Of a stretch of 64,000 nt of DNA, positions 34,173 through 54,595 are shown piece after piece. Under the pieces are notes generated by a model. It worked only from the letters and a program-made list of their open reading frames with translations, searched no databases and had not been told where the DNA came from. How positions within the stretch are numbered: position 1 is the first letter of the stretch; the number at the start of each line of letters is the position of its first letter. The stretch comes from Earliella scabrosa (lineage: Eukaryota > Basidiomycota > Agaricomycetes > Polyporales > Polyporaceae), in NCBI GenBank assembly GCA_022605405.1, contig JABYQQ010000024.1:372001-436000 (forward strand). The letters are read 5' to 3'. The position numbers and the translations under genes are program-made.

Positions 34173-36407
34173 CTAGAAAACCATCTGGCTGGTAACGGCG
34201 ATATGCTTCGGGAGCAGACTGCTCTTCAACAGCTTGTCGACGTCCAGCTCCCCACCCTCATCCTCATCCTGGCTCGGGTCCCACTGCCCCATTGGAACAC
34301 CAGACAAAGGCATATGCCCGCCCGGGATCTGGAAAATCGGCCACTCCACACGTTCCTTCTCAAACATGGGAGACCGTCCCGGAACCGTGTTGGAGGGTCC
34401 ACCGGACGCGGACGTCTTCAGCACAGGCTGTTCAGAGGAAGCCCACCACTCGGCGTTGAACCCCCAGTGCTTGAAGAACGTGCGGAGATGGCTTCTGTAC
34501 CAGGCGGGCTCCGTGAGCAGGAGCTCGTACACGGCCCGCCACGCGCTGTCGAGCGCACCCTCCACCCACGCGTGCCGCGTGCTGATCGCCTCCCCCGCAA
34601 AGTGCAGCCGCCTGCCTCCAGCGGGTGCCGTGAGGGACTCGTACACGTTGGCGAACTTGCCGGGCCCGAAGAACGCGAAGGCGCCTGCAGTGTGTGCGGT
34701 CAGTTAACTGGAAGAGATAGATCAGGACAGGGGGAGGGAACGCACCCATCGTGCACGGGTCGTGCGACCAGCTCCATGCGTGCGTTTCCAGCAATTGCGC
34801 GCGAAGGAAGCCGATGTCGAAGTTGTGGATCCGCGCGAGCTCGCGCAGGACAAGGTCCTCAAGCACAGGCTTCAGCTCCTCGTTCGTGGTGAGCGCGCCC
34901 AGGCGCTCCGCATCATCGGTCCAGCTGTAGCTTGCGATCAGCGTCGTCGTCTTCCCATTCTTCACATTCCCGAAGGAGGGGTATACGACGGTGCGGAGCG
35001 GCGAGTCCGAGTACGTCTGCCCGCCGACGATGTTGAGCTTAACTCCGGCGCGATTCGTCGCAGTCGTCCACCACGCGGAGCGGAACTGCATGCCGACCTT
35101 GACCGCAGGACCGTAGTTGAGCTGGCGGATCGCGTTGGACTGCATCGGGTTGAGCCCCGCGTCAGTGAGATCGATGGTGCGCAGGACGGGGAGAGGGATG
35201 CTGGATATGACATGCGAAAATCGCTGGATCTTGCCGTCGTCGGTGGTGACATCCATACCAGAGTGACCCTTCTTGATACCAACGACGCGTTTCTTGAAGG
35301 TGATAGCATCGGGGGCCTCGCGCGCGACATACCTGTGCATGACGTCGGCAATTTGCCACGCGCCGCCGCTGGAAAGGGCCAAGTCAGCAGCCATCACGAA
35401 GACTTGATTAGAGATGAGACGCACTCGATGCAGTACCAGTCGGTCTTAGTAGTCGGTCCGGCGGATGGCTTCCAGCCGAAGGCGATAGACTCGAGGACGG
35501 TCTCCGAGAGCGCGCGGTCGTACCACCCGGTCCCGCTGTCGAGGGTCTCGACCCAGTTGATGACGTCCGAAGTGAGGGGCCTGTTGGGCACGCCGAACTT
35601 CTTCTGGAGCTCTTCGCTGGGGCGATAGAGAATGCTCATGTAGGCGCGAGTAGAACAGTGGTCGAACTCCTTCATGTAGGCCCAGCCAGTGTTGACGTTG
35701 TGCCCTATGTCGTCGTAGAGGCGCCGCGCGAACGGCTCAATGACGTCGTTCATGATTTCTTTGGGGCCAGCGGCGATGTAAGGAGTGGGGTCGACGTCGT
35801 GGATGACCGCTCGGGGCTGGAACGAGTTGGCGGTCATGTCAGAGACCTTGAGTGTCTCTCCGTTGTAGGACCGGAGGTCGTTCTTGTTCTCGTCCGCGAA
35901 GTAGTAGGGCTTAAGCTTCTTGCTCAGCTGGAGATCGCCCTCGTTGAGGGGCCCGTATCCGAAAAGGTGGAAGACGCGGTTCATGAAATCGGTCTTGGGG
36001 AAGCGCATGGCGCCAACGTCGTAGTAGTTGTACGGCTTCCCCGTGTCGTCGTCGAAGTAGTGGGTGTAGAGTCGGCCTCCGACACGGTGGTGAGCCTCGA
36101 TGATTTTAAATGGGATACCGAGGTCGAGCAGGATGAGCGCGGTGTATAGACCAGTTACTCCTAAGAACCAACGTCAGCGGTCACTGGAAACATTGCGGAC
36201 GTTAGACTCACCAGCGCCTAGAATGCCAACAGGCTCGGACGGGGGAGCAGGTTCGCTAGGGACTTCGGGATCGTGCGCCTCCAAGCTGGCATCGGGGGCA
36301 CCACTCGCTCGGACCTTTGTGTTGATGAACTGAGCAATGATCTGTCGCCCATAGTGGGCGAACAGGTCGTTCTCGATTGTCGCAGTCGAGGGGAAAAGTG
36401 AAGTCAT
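34173..36407 (-). CDS. Flavin amine oxidase (L-amino-acid-oxidase-like), paralogue 2
   Basis: Four exons: 36407-36212, 36160-35425, 35368-34746 and 34684-34173, giving 688 residues. The start ATG gives MTSLFPSTATIENDLFAHYG, parallel to the other two copies. The dinucleotide motif (GILGAG, then VTGLYTALI) again spans intron 1. The C-terminal FAD motif RRLHFAGEAISTRHAWVEGA is intact. The region after it is variable and acidic (about 110 residues), ending SSLLPKHIAVTSQMVF, nearly the same as paralogue 3. A TATATA-type box lies at 36497-36504, about 90 bp upstream. The product should oxidise amino acids or amines and release ammonium. Confidence 0.92.
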
Positions 36408-37788
36408 AGTACAACCGCAATTGCTGAGAGGATGTGGAGGGAGAGGGACGCAGAGAAGCCGTTGGCCTGAGTGCTTGAACGTCCACAGGAGCGTGCCTAT
36501 ATAGCTCAATCCGTCAGAATTATCGCGCACGATCGCCCGCCTGCTCATGTCGTTCTTGCCTCAAGGTGCCAGTAAGGTGCCAGTGCAATCTCGGTCAACG
36601 TGACGAGGCACCGGTGGTATGAGGAGCCCGGAAGCACTTCCAATCCTTGCGGAAAGCCTTCCAATAAGCAGCACCGGTCATGACGCATAAGTCGTAAAGT
36701 TCGCATGTCATAGTAGTCCGTTCTGTCATGAAATGGCAGAGATCGATGATCATTAGTAGCATCTAGTAGCTCCGTTACCAGACAAAGCCGAACCCCCGGG
36801 CGGTGGAGTTCCGATGTTCTCCTCCTTCACAAGACCTGTCTTCGTCAAAAGGTTCCAAGCTTGGTGTCTGATGATTAGGGGTACAGGATGTCTCTAAGAG
36901 TGGCCCTCTGCCAGACTGCGGGTCATAGGCATGCAGAAGAGCGAGCGATCTATTACTATCGCAACATTTAAGAGTCTCGTCTGGACGTTGAGCGGACAGA
37001 AGCAGGTAGCACCCACCGTTGACCTGGCAGCCGCTGTGGCAGTTTGCATTCATCGTACCGGCGGCGACGAACCTCCTGATGCACACATTGCGCCAACGGC
37101 CTTCATGGTAGGACGGTGGCGCAAGTCTACAGGTCATAAGACGGGTGAGATACGCCATGAGACGAGGCAGGCCCGGCGAAAGAACGCACCTGTTTGACAT
37201 ACCGGTGTCGGATGCAGGCACCAAGCATCAAGTCAACATGCGTGAGAGTAAATGCTAATGCATAATGTCCGGGGAAGAAGGGAAGCAGAGACACGCCGCC
37301 GTCACAGACGTAAGTAAGAACATACCAAAGGCACCGACCCCGCGACTAGGGCGCTCCCTCTCAACAGAGCACAAGTGGCGAGCCCGGCTTGTCAACAGCC
37401 TCGTCGCATACGCCATCACACACACCGTAGACATAAGGATGATCTGGATTCGTCGTTCATGGAGGTGTGAGTCAAGAAATGGGGGCCCGGGGCAGAGTTG
37501 CCAGTTGGGCCAGGGTGAAGCGCCTATGGCCGATATGATCTTAGATCTGATCTGATTTGATCGCGTACGACGACACGCGGCCCGAGAGCCCGACAAAAAC
37601 ATATTTGTCGTCGAGGCCAGCAAGTTCGACTTGAAGGACATCAACAACTGCTGTGCCGTGTGCTCAATGGCTTCAACTAACTTGCAATTCTGTACAACTT
37701 GGTATCGTACATACGGCTCCGGCGTGCGCGACTTCGATAATCGCTCAAAATGACATCCGACGCGTCTACTCACAAGCTGGCACAAGCC
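36408..37788. promoter_or_regulatory. Intergenic between oxidase paralogues 2 and 3
   Basis: The proximal part holds the paralogue 2 promoter (CTATATAG at 36497-36504). The rest shows no coding exon chain. A short plus-strand open stretch near 37600-37750 (KNIFVVEASKFDLKD) has coding-like composition, but I could not attach it to a gene. It may be a relic. Confidence 0.4.
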
Positions 37789-40078
37789 CTAAAAAACCAT
37801 CTGGCTAGTAAGCGCGATATGCTTCGGGAGCAAGCTGCTCTTCAACAGCTTGTCCACGTCCAGCTCCCCGCCCTCGTCCTGGCCCATCTCCAAGTCCCAC
37901 CTGCCCATCGGCACGCCAGACACAGGCATCTGCCCGTCCGGGATCCCGAAAACAGGCGAGTCCGTGTCCGTGTCTGCGTCCGGGAACTCGAACACAGGAG
38001 ACCGCCCCGAGACCGGGATCACGCCTACGCGCGTGCGTCGGTTGGGGACCCCCTCGTCCGACTTCGGAGGGGCACGACGCACCGGCTCGGGGCCGGAAAA
38101 CCACTCGCCGTTGCACCCCCACTTGGAGAAGAACTTGGGCAGGAGGGGGTTCCACGCGGGTTCCGTTATTAGGAGCTCGAACACGCCCCGCCACGCGCTG
38201 TCGAGCGCGCCCTCCACCCACGCGTGCCGCGTGCTAATGGCCTCGCCCGCAAAGTGCAGCCGTCCGCCGCCGGCGGGGGTCGTGAGCGACTGGTAGACGT
38301 TTGCGAACTTGCCGGGCCCGAAGAACGCGAATGCGCCTGTATTTAACCGTGGTGAGCGACAAGCAGGAGACGCGAACAGACAGAAGCGTACCCATCGTGC
38401 ACGGGTCATGCGGCCAGCTCCACGCGTGCGTCTCGAGGAGCTGCTCGCGGAGGAACGCCATGTCGAAGTCGTGGATCCGCGCCAGTTCGCGCAGAACGAG
38501 GTCCTCCAGCACGGGCTTCAGCTCTTCGTTCGTGGCGAGCGCGCCCAGGCGGTCCGCGTCGTCGGTCCAGCTGTAGCTTGCGATCAGCGTCGTCGTCTTC
38601 CCGTTCTCGGCGTCCCCGAAGGACGGGTACACGACGGTGCGGAGCGGCGAGTCCGAGTACGTCTGCCCGCCGACGATGTTGAGCGTAACTCCGGCGCGAT
38701 TCGTCGCAGTCGTCCACCACGCGGAGCGGAAGTGCATCCCGACCTTAACTGACGGGCCGTAAGTGAGTTGGCGGATCGCGTTCGACTGCATCGGGTTGAG
38801 GCCTGCGCCGGTGAGGTCCACGGTGCGCAGGACGGGGAGGGGTATGCTAGAGATGACGTGCGAGAAGCTCTCGACGTTACCGTCGTCGGTAGTCACGTTG
38901 ATAGCATTCGCACTCTCATCGGTCCCGATGGCGGTCACGCGTTTCTTGAAGACGATGGCGTCGGGGCCCTTGCGCTTGACATACTCGTACATGGTACTCG
39001 CTATCTGGAACGCACCGCCACTAGGAACACGTCAGCATCCGTGAAAACTACTGTATGAACGCAAAAAGTATAACGCACTCGATGCAATGCCATTCAGTGG
39101 GCTCGGGCTCAAGAGGGCCAGTAGATGGCGTCCAGCCGAACGCGACGGTATCGAGCACGGTCTCCGATAGCGCGCGGTCGTATGCGCCCGTCGAGTTATC
39201 GAACGTTTCGACCCAGTTGATGACATCCACGGAAAGGGGCTTGTTGGGCACGTTGAAGTCCTTCTGCAACTTCGCGCTCGGGCGATAGAGAATGCTCATG
39301 TATGCGCGAGCAGAGCAGTGATCGAAGGACATCAGGTAATCCCAGCCAACGTGAGTGCCGTACTTCAAGTCGTTGTACAGACGACGCGCGAAAGGCTCGA
39401 CGACGTCGCCTATGAGGCTCCCGAACCCGGCTGCGATGTAGGGAGTGGGGTCCACGTCGCGCATGACTGCTTGCGGCTGGAAAGAACTCAACTTGACGTC
39501 CGAGACTTTGAGTGTCTCCCCGTTATAGGACCGTAGGTCGTTGCCGTTCTTGTCGGAGAAATGGTATGGCCTAAGCTTGGCATGGAGCTGCAGGTCTCCC
39601 TCATTGAGAGGTGGGTATTGGAACAGGTGGAAGAGACGCCTCATCGAGATGTGCTCGGGGAAACGCATGGCACCAACGTCGTAGTAGTTGTAAGGCTTCC
39701 CAAGGTCGCTCTCGAAGGTGTGAGTGAAGAGACGACCTCCGACACGGTCGCGAGCCTCGATGATCTTGAACGGGATGCCAAGGTCGAGGAGGATGAGCGC
39801 AGTGTACAGACCAGATGCGCCTGCAATGTACGCATTGTCAGAACTGGCTTCGGAAGGATGTGAGGGCGATGGCAAGACTCACCAGCGCCAAGAATGCCCA
39901 CGGGACCGCGACTACCAGGAGAGCATAGGACCGCTTTGTCTAGAGCATCCTGGGCGGTGGATTCGGACGCGGGGTTCGCTCGGAGGGTGTCGTTGATGAA
40001 GTGGGCGATGATGTGTCGTCCATAGTGGGCGAAGAGGTCGTTGTCGACGGACGGCGTCGAACAGTCAAGCGTAGCCAT
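37789..40078 (-). CDS. Flavin amine oxidase (L-amino-acid-oxidase-like), paralogue 3
   Basis: Four exons: 40078-39883, 39820-39079, 39020-38392 and 38336-37789, giving 704 residues. The N-terminus MATLDCSTPSVDNDLFAHYG resembles paralogue 1, while the C-terminus SSLLPKHIALTSQMVF resembles paralogue 2. FAD motifs (GILGAG plus ASGLYTALI; ARDRVGGRLF; GRLHFAGEAISTRHAW) are complete. The C-terminal extension is the longest of the three and contains imperfect PVFEFPD / PVFGIPDGQ repeats. A TATA box lies at 40160-40166, about 82 bp before the ATG. Same orientation as paralogue 2, 1.4 kb away, so a tandem duplication is likely. Confidence 0.92.
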
Positions 40079-41803
40079 TTGGGCGAAAGCGAGGGGAAAA
40101 GCGAAAGATGCGATAGCTGCAGACCTGGGTCTAAGTGCTGCGCTCTGTGCATTCGTGCGTATATATGCAAGGCGTCTTCGGAGTTAGCGGAGGCAAAGGA
40201 AGGAGGCGAAGAGGCGTCTCGAACGACGGCCGGGGCATGTCCTTGCTGCCACAAGGAACGCGCGACGTGAAAGCCCGGGCGCGCTTCCGGTCCCTGTCAC
40301 GGACGTTCCACCAAGCAACGCCAGTCACTGGTCGCAATTCCGCACGTCTGAGTCGCCCGTTATGTCCACAGAAGACAGTGAGCGCTGATCATGAGCAGGA
40401 CTCGCCGTGCACATTGACGATAACGGCCGTCGACAGGAACGAGCATCGTTCGCTCTCCGTGCACAAGCCATCTGAGTACGGTCGTAGAGGACGTGGACGT
40501 CAAAACACGATAATGCCGTATTATTCAGCTGGCAGTGATCTCCGGAGGTGGGCGAAACACGTGCCAAGAGTGCACGACGAGATGTCCGAGCGAGTTCGCC
40601 AACTGCCAGCACTAGCTTCCGTGCGACGGCTTCTCTTTCAAGCTCAAGTGTCGCTGGACAGCTTCTGCCCCTCCGAACGATCGGAGAGCGCAATCCCCTC
40701 GGTCAGACTGCCGGAATCGTCGTCGTCATCGCTCGCGCCTAGTGAACCGGCAGATGTTGCCTGTCTGCAATGGACTTCAGGTCTACGACGGCAGCGTGCA
40801 TGGTCAACGTCATGTTCATTCCACATCCTGGCAGGTAGAACCACCCACTTGTCCACAGTACTCCACTTGTTCGCTGGACAACAGCCCGAAGCCGAGTGCG
40901 CGTCATGGGACAAGTATCGGCCGTACAACCGGATGGAGCATAGCTGTCCACGATGAATTGAGTCATTTCTGGTAGCCAAGAATGAGAGCTGGAAAGCACC
41001 TGCCGTTGAAACGTTGGAGGTTTGACCCGCGCCGCACTGCTTGGTGATGTTACGAAAGCTCATGCGGCTGCTCGGCTTCCTGGCGCGTCGGACGACGGTC
41101 CTGAACTAAGTGATGGCGCGCGTAAGATCGTTCAGCGAGGGTTTGAGACACGGTGGACGCACGCAGTATACGGGCTGTTCAAGTCCCGTCCATACTACAT
41201 CGAAACCGCGCCACCCGCCAAGTAGAACTGCGGGTTGTTGTCATCGAAGCGCTAACGCGCAAGGAACGTGAAGAAGGGGAGCAGATGTCCTAATCACGCC
41301 GAGTACATAAGCCACTAAGTTCAGTACACAGTGCCAGCTGAACCGTTGCAAGTGAAACGACGTGCTCATGGAAGGGCTTCTGTCGAGTACGTTGCCATAT
41401 ACCCGGGCCGTCTTCAAGTTCGCGCTTCGAGCTCGAATGACATTCCCATCGCCTTTTACAGAGCCAACCATTTGGTCGTCTCGCCCAGAAGAAGCCTCAT
41501 AGATCGCTGAAAGTGACAGGAAGATGAAGGACCGAGTCAGGACACTTCTGAAGTACTAGTTGATGGCAAGGCGTCTTGTCGGAACTTGGAACGAGAGCCG
41601 CCCATGCCCGATGTGATCTCAACATGAGAAGCGCTCAAGAGCATCGTATTCACCCGTACTAGCCAGTGGGACAAGTAAATACAATTACGCTGGTATCAGA
41701 GGGGCTAGATGTGTGTAGATACGTAGTGTACATGCAACCAAGGCTCGACAGCGCGAAAGCAGACAGGTGGAATGGGGGCAAAGTCGGACGTCCGAGTCCT
41801 CAA
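40079..41803. other. Intergenic, no gene seen
   Basis: The first 100 bp carry the promoter of oxidase paralogue 3 (TATA at 40160-40166). The remaining 1.6 kb up to the BEACH gene stop has open frames on both strands (for example 40135-40956 plus) without recognisable motifs or splice support. Confidence 0.4.
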
Positions 41804-49430
<7,627 letters not shown>

Positions 49431-50008
49431 AGTCCGAGTCGGAGAAGAGGACCAGGGAGAGCTACCAGAGTTCCAGTATGTAGTGTGGGTCTTTCAGATA
49501 GTCGTGAACATTGCTGTCGGCGTCGGACAGCAGGGAGGGTCGTTGGGGAGAGAAGTTGTCAATGTCAAGCGTGCGCTCGGGTTCAGCCACCGCGTCGGGT
49601 TGCGTCCATCATATCGCGACCTGTGCAGGCGCGACTGGCACGCCTTGATACGCCGAGTTCGTGTCCTCGCGTCCATCATCTCTACACAACATTCGCAGCG
49701 TTTCCTGCCATCATGATGAGAGCTCCCAAATGTCAAGACGAGGGCTCAGTCTGCGAGAAGGCGTCGAAGCCATGGACACATTATGGGCGCTAAACTGCGC
49801 GTTCAGGGACAAGCTGTCGCGTTGGTTCCAACTTCGTTTCCAACCTTCACCTCACGACTATCCTCTCTCTGCCACGATCGTATGCAACTGCCTCTACGCT
49901 GAATCGGTGCACACTTGGTCTTCAAACTCGCGAAATTGACTGATCCCGCCTCTCTGTGGCTCTGTTCTGCGTCGGCGCGAACCCATTCATCGGCTCGATA
50001 CTGCGGAG
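49431..50008. promoter_or_regulatory. Divergent region between BEACH and Kre9-like genes
   Basis: This should hold promoters of both genes. On the minus strand, 49610-49466 is open and coding-like (DNFSPQRPSLLSDADSNVHD) and ends at a possible donor (CTG-GTAGCT). It could be an upstream exon of the BEACH gene. No TATA box is obvious. Confidence 0.4.
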
Positions 50009-50866
50009 ATGTTCCCGGGTCTGCAGCTCGTCTTCATCGTGTCCCTCTTAGCCAGAGTGGTCTCCGCTGGTATCTACGGTACATACCCTGTTGCAAGCTC
50101 GGTACTCAGCGCTGGCCGCCTGAACACTGTCCATTGGATCAATGATGGAACGAGACCGTCGGTGAAGGAGATGGGGATGGTCAGGCTGGACCTCTATGTC
50201 GGTGAGGTGCGTGTTCATCTCCCAGTCGGTGTCTTCCGTTACTATTAGACGCGACCATACGCAATGGAGACCTTTGATGACGTGACACACTCATGGAGAC
50301 TTCGTGCATCGTAGGACTTCATAACGACCCTCGCAGACCTTGTTGACCCCAAGAGTCTCTCTACGGACGTTTGGATCTCCCCGGCGTTGCAACACAACGG
50401 CTCTAACTAGTACGCTCACTTTGTTTACTTCTGTTCGACCAACTTACCACAACTACTTAGTCACATGCGATTCATTTGCCAACGTCCTCCGCTCACCATA
50501 TATACTGCCGACTTCACGATCACTGGGATGTCGAGTCTTTCACCCTTGGATGTGCCTGCGATCGACGCCCACAACAATAGCAACCCGAACATCGTCTATG
50601 TCACACCAGAACTCACTCTTGTCCTGCCCGATACTACCGTCGTCTCTACTCTGAAACCCACACCGAGCACCATTCAAGCTTCTCCTACGCCGCCATCTAT
50701 CACGAAACTCGAAGACGACGGCCTGAACGTACCTGGCTCGAGGCAGCGGAACGGACCAGCAGTGTTCGGACTTTGCAAACGACCCACGGTCGACCTGGAG
50801 CGTCTCAAGTTCCGATTCGTCTTCATCTTCTGGCCAACGCTCGTCGGCATCTCGATGGCTCTGTAG
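50009..50866 (+). CDS. Secreted Kre9/Knh1-like wall protein, probably GPI-anchored
   Basis: Three exons, 50009-50206, 50315-50409 and 50461-50866, give 232 residues. A signal peptide (MFPGLQLVFIVSLLARVVSA) leads into an Ig-like domain with YPVASSVLSAGRLNTVHWIN, WISPALQHNGSNYHMRFICQ and YTADFTITGM. This is the pattern of the Kre9/Knh1 'Ser-Thr-rich GPI-anchored membrane family' N-terminal domain. A Ser/Thr/Pro-rich linker and a hydrophobic C-terminus (FVFIFWPTLVGISMAL) follow, fitting a GPI signal. Related yeast proteins affect beta-1,6-glucan in the cell wall. The family call is good; the exact role is unknown. Confidence 0.82.
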
Positions 50867-51305
50867 GATTCTGGCGGACTGTTCTTGGCTGGATTGTCGC
50901 AGCTCTCGGAGTTCCTCAGTACTACAACTTCCGTTGATGTGTCGATGTTTAGATGTGTCTGTCATGTATGTAGCATTACGTCTGTTCTTGCTCTGTATCC
51001 ATAACAGTCTATCCTCATTGGTGCGAACTGCATGATCATCATGATCAACGATTTCCCCTCGATGGTATTGGTCGGAGAGAGTACGGGCGAGGACGGGCCA
51101 ATGACGGCGAGCAGCGGGGACGGAACAAATAAACGCCGGGTTGTCCGAAGGGTTGATCGCGTCGGCGCAGTGCACCGAATGCCATCCAACCAAAAGCGGA
51201 CGCTGCTCGTCATCACCTTTTCACTCGTCCACGTCGTCGAATTCGACCCCCTTCCACCCTCCTTCTTCTCCTCCACCACGAGCGACGTCTAGCAGGTTTC
51301 TAGCG
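50867..51305. promoter_or_regulatory. 2-oxoglutarate dehydrogenase promoter region
   Basis: About 440 bp separates the Kre9-like stop and the dehydrogenase ATG, both on the plus strand. No coding exon is seen. A pyrimidine-rich stretch at about 51230-51290 lies just before the start, as in highly expressed fungal genes. Confidence 0.4.
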
Positions 51306-54300
51306 ATGCACAGGCTCGCTCGTCTTCCCCGTGTCGTGCAGGCTCTGCACGGGTCTCGCTACCGGTACGGCGTGCAGCCCTTCGTGCAGCCCTTTACCCG
51401 CTCGCTCGCGACCGCGCAGCCGCCTTCCTCGAACGACCCCTTCGCAAATGGCACGAACACCTACTACGTTGAGGAGATGTACAGACTTTGGAGGCAGGAT
51501 CCCAAGTCTGTGCACGCGTCCTGGGATGTCTACTTTTCCGGCATGGACAAGGGCCTTCCGAGCCATAAGGCTTTCCAGCCCCCACCCAACCTGGTTCCCA
51601 CCCCCGCTGATGGCGCGCCTGCTTTGCATGCAAGCGGAGGAGCTGAGCTTGACGACCACTTGAAGGTGCGTACCTCTCTCGACTGTTCCCACCGACGTGT
51701 TCTCAGTGGTCCCTTAGGTGCAACTCCTCGTCCGCGCCTACCAAGTACGCGGCCACCACGTTGCCGACCTCGATCCGCTCGGTATCCTCGACCCCGACCT
51801 GAACCCTGTACATCCCCCCGAGCTCGAGCTCAGCCGCTATGGCTTCACGGAGCGCGACCTCGACAAGCAGATCACGCTTGGCCCTGGTATCCTCCCTCAC
51901 TTCGCTACTGAGGACCGGAAAACGATGTCGCTTGGAGAGATCATCAAGCTCTGCAAACGCATCTACTGTCAGTGCCAGCTACGTAGTGTGCTATGCCGGA
52001 TATGAAGTCCTGACGTGCATATAGGTGGTGCTATCGGTATTCAATACGTCCACATTCCCGACAAGGAGCAGTGCGACTGGATCCGAGAGCGCGTGGAGAT
52101 CCCGAAACCCTGGAACTACACGGTCGAGGAGAAGCGGATGGTCCTGGACCGTCTGATTTGGTCGGAGTCGTTCGAGAAGTTCATCGCGAGCAAGTACCCG
52201 AACGAAAAGCGATTCGGATTGGAGGGTTGCGAGTCCCTCATCCCTGGTATGAAGGCTCTCATTGACCGTTCCGTCGAGCACGGCGTCAAGCATGTCACCA
52301 TCGGTATGCCTCACCGTGGTCGTCTCAATGTCCTCGCGAACGTTATCCGGAAACCCCTCGAGGCTATCCTCAACGAGTTCTCTGGTACGGCCGAGGACGA
52401 CGATTTCCCCGCTGGTGACGTCAAGTATCATTTGGGCGCTAACTACGTTCGGCCGACGCCGTCGGGGAAGAAGGTTGCGCTCTCGCTCGTCGCGAACCCC
52501 TCTCACCTTGAAGCCGAGGACCCCGTTGTCCTTGGTAAGACTCGCGCTCTGCAGCACTTCGAGCACGATGAGCAGTCACACAACACCGCCATGGGTGTCT
52601 TGCTCCACGGTGATGCTGCCTTCGCTGGCCAGGGTGTCGTGTACGAGACGATGGGCTTCCACAACCTCCCGAACTATGGAACTGGAGGAACCATCCACCT
52701 GATCGTCAACAACCAGATTGGTTTCACTACCGATCCTCGGTTCGCGCGTTCCACGCCCTACCCCTCCGATATCGCGAAGGCCATTGACGCGCCCATCTTC
52801 CACGTCAACGGCGACAACGTCGAGGCCGTCAACTTCGTCTGCCAGCTCGCTGCTGACTGGCGTGCGAAGTGGAAGAAGGACGTCGTTGTCGACATCGTCT
52901 GCTACCGTCGTCATGGCCACAACGAGACCGACCAGCCGAGCTTCACGCAGCCGAGGATGTACAAGGCGATCGAGAAGCAGCCGACCACGCTTACCAAGTA
53001 CACCCAGTTCCTTGTTGGCCGCGGTACCTTCACCGAGAAGGACATCGAGGAGCACAAGAAGTGGGTGTGGGGTATGCTTGAGACGGCCGCCTCCGGCGCA
53101 AAGGACTACGTGCCTTCTAGCAAGGAGTGGCTGTCCGCCTCGTGGCCTGGCTTCCCCTCCCCAAAGGAGCTTGCTGAGAGGGCGCTCCCTTCTCGCCCCA
53201 CTGGTACTGATGAGGATATTCTCAAGCACATCGGCAAGGTCATCTCATCCTTCCCCAATGGTTTCAAGCCGCACCGCAACCTTGCTCGTATCCTCACCAA
53301 CCGCGGCAAGACTGTAGAGGATGGCCAGAATATCGACTGGGCAACAGCGGAAGCGCTCGCATTCGGCTCGCTCGCGTTGGAGAAGATTCACGTCCGTGTG
53401 TCCGGTCAGGACGTCGAGCGTGGTACGTTCTCGCAGCGTCACGCCGTCATCCACGACCAGGAGAACGAGCAGCAGTACGTGCCCCTCAACGACCTTGGCT
53501 CGAACCAGGCACGTTTCGTCGTCTGCAACTCGTCTCTGTCCGAGTTCGGTGCCCTCGGGTTCGAGCTCGGATATTCGCTCGTGTCGCCCGACGCGTTGAC
53601 GATCTGGGAGGCGCAGTTTGGTGACTTCGCGAACAACGCGCAGTGCATCATCGACCAGTTCATCGCGTCTGGCGAGCGCAAGTGGCTCCAGCGCACGGGT
53701 CTTGTCATGAGCTTGCCCCACGGTTTCGACGGTCAGGGTCCTGAGCACTCGAGTGGACGTCTCGAGCGGTTCCTCCAGCTCTGCGACGACCACCCGCACA
53801 TCTACCCCTCGCCCGAGAAGATCGAGAGGCAGCACCAGGACTGCAACATGCAGATCGTGTACCCCACGACGCCTGCCAACTACGTGAGTGTTATGCAGAT
53901 CCCGGGGAGCGCTGATGTTGACCTGTCCTTCTAGTTCCACGTCCTCCGTCGTCAGATCCACCGCGACTTCCGCAAGCCGCTCGTGGTCTTCTTCTCGAAG
54001 TCGCTCCTCCGTCACCCGAAGGCGCGCTCCGACCTCTCAGAGATGACCGGCGACACGCAGTTCCAGCGCTACATCCCTGATCCTCACCCTGAGAACCTGG
54101 TCGCCCCCGAGAACGTCCGCCGCCACATTCTGTGCACAGGTGCGTGGTCATGCTACATGCCAAGAGCGTCAGGGATGTCTGACACCCGTTGTAGGTCAAG
54201 TCTACCACACTCTCCTCCAGGAGCGCGAGGACAAGGGCATCAACGACGTCGTGATCAGCAGGCTCGAGCAGATCTCTCCCTTCCCCTACGATCTCGTGAG

Positions 54301-54595
54301 TGACCCGACCAATAATCGATAGTTAACTGCAACTGACTTCGCTGTCCAGCTCACGGCACATCTCGACAAGTACCCCAACGCGGACATCCTCTGGTGTCAG
54401 GAGGAGCCGCTCAACAACGGCGCGTGGACGTACGTCGGCCCCCGTATCCTGACCGCCGCGAACGAGACGGAGCACCACAAGGGCAAGTACCCGCTGTACG
54501 CCGGCCGCGAGCCGACGAGCTCGGTCGCGACCGGTAGCAAGACGATCCACAAGAAGCAGATCGAGCAGTTCCTCGCGACCGCGTTCGCGCAGTGA
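51306..54595 (+). CDS. KGD1: 2-oxoglutarate dehydrogenase E1 component, mitochondrial
   Basis: Six exons: 51306-51665, 51718-51967, 52025-53883, 53935-54139, 54195-54295 and 54350-54595, giving 1,006 residues, the usual E1 length. The basic, acid-poor N-terminus ([16 protein letters not shown]) is a mitochondrial presequence. It is followed by [20 protein letters not shown], conserved in E1. The thiamine-diphosphate regions include [33 protein letters not shown] and [18 protein letters not shown]. The C-terminal part ([19 protein letters not shown]) is intact. With E2 and E3 it converts 2-oxoglutarate to succinyl-CoA in the TCA cycle. No oddities; codon use is strongly biased to C-ending codons, in keeping with high expression. 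Confidence 0.97.

Noticed and set aside
32144..34892. Long antisense frames over the amine oxidase genes (32144-32911, 33177-33869, 34158-34892)
   Set aside because: The same type of frame appears opposite all three paralogues and is explained by codon bias in the oxidase frame.
37600..37750. Coding-like plus-strand fragment containing FVVEASKFDLKD
   Set aside because: It is too short, with stops and no neighbouring exons; it could be a relic, but no family could be named.
52576..54015. Two 217-256-codon minus-strand frames opposite the 2-oxoglutarate dehydrogenase gene
   Set aside because: They are mirror frames of strongly C-biased codons; the sense frame is a complete conserved enzyme.
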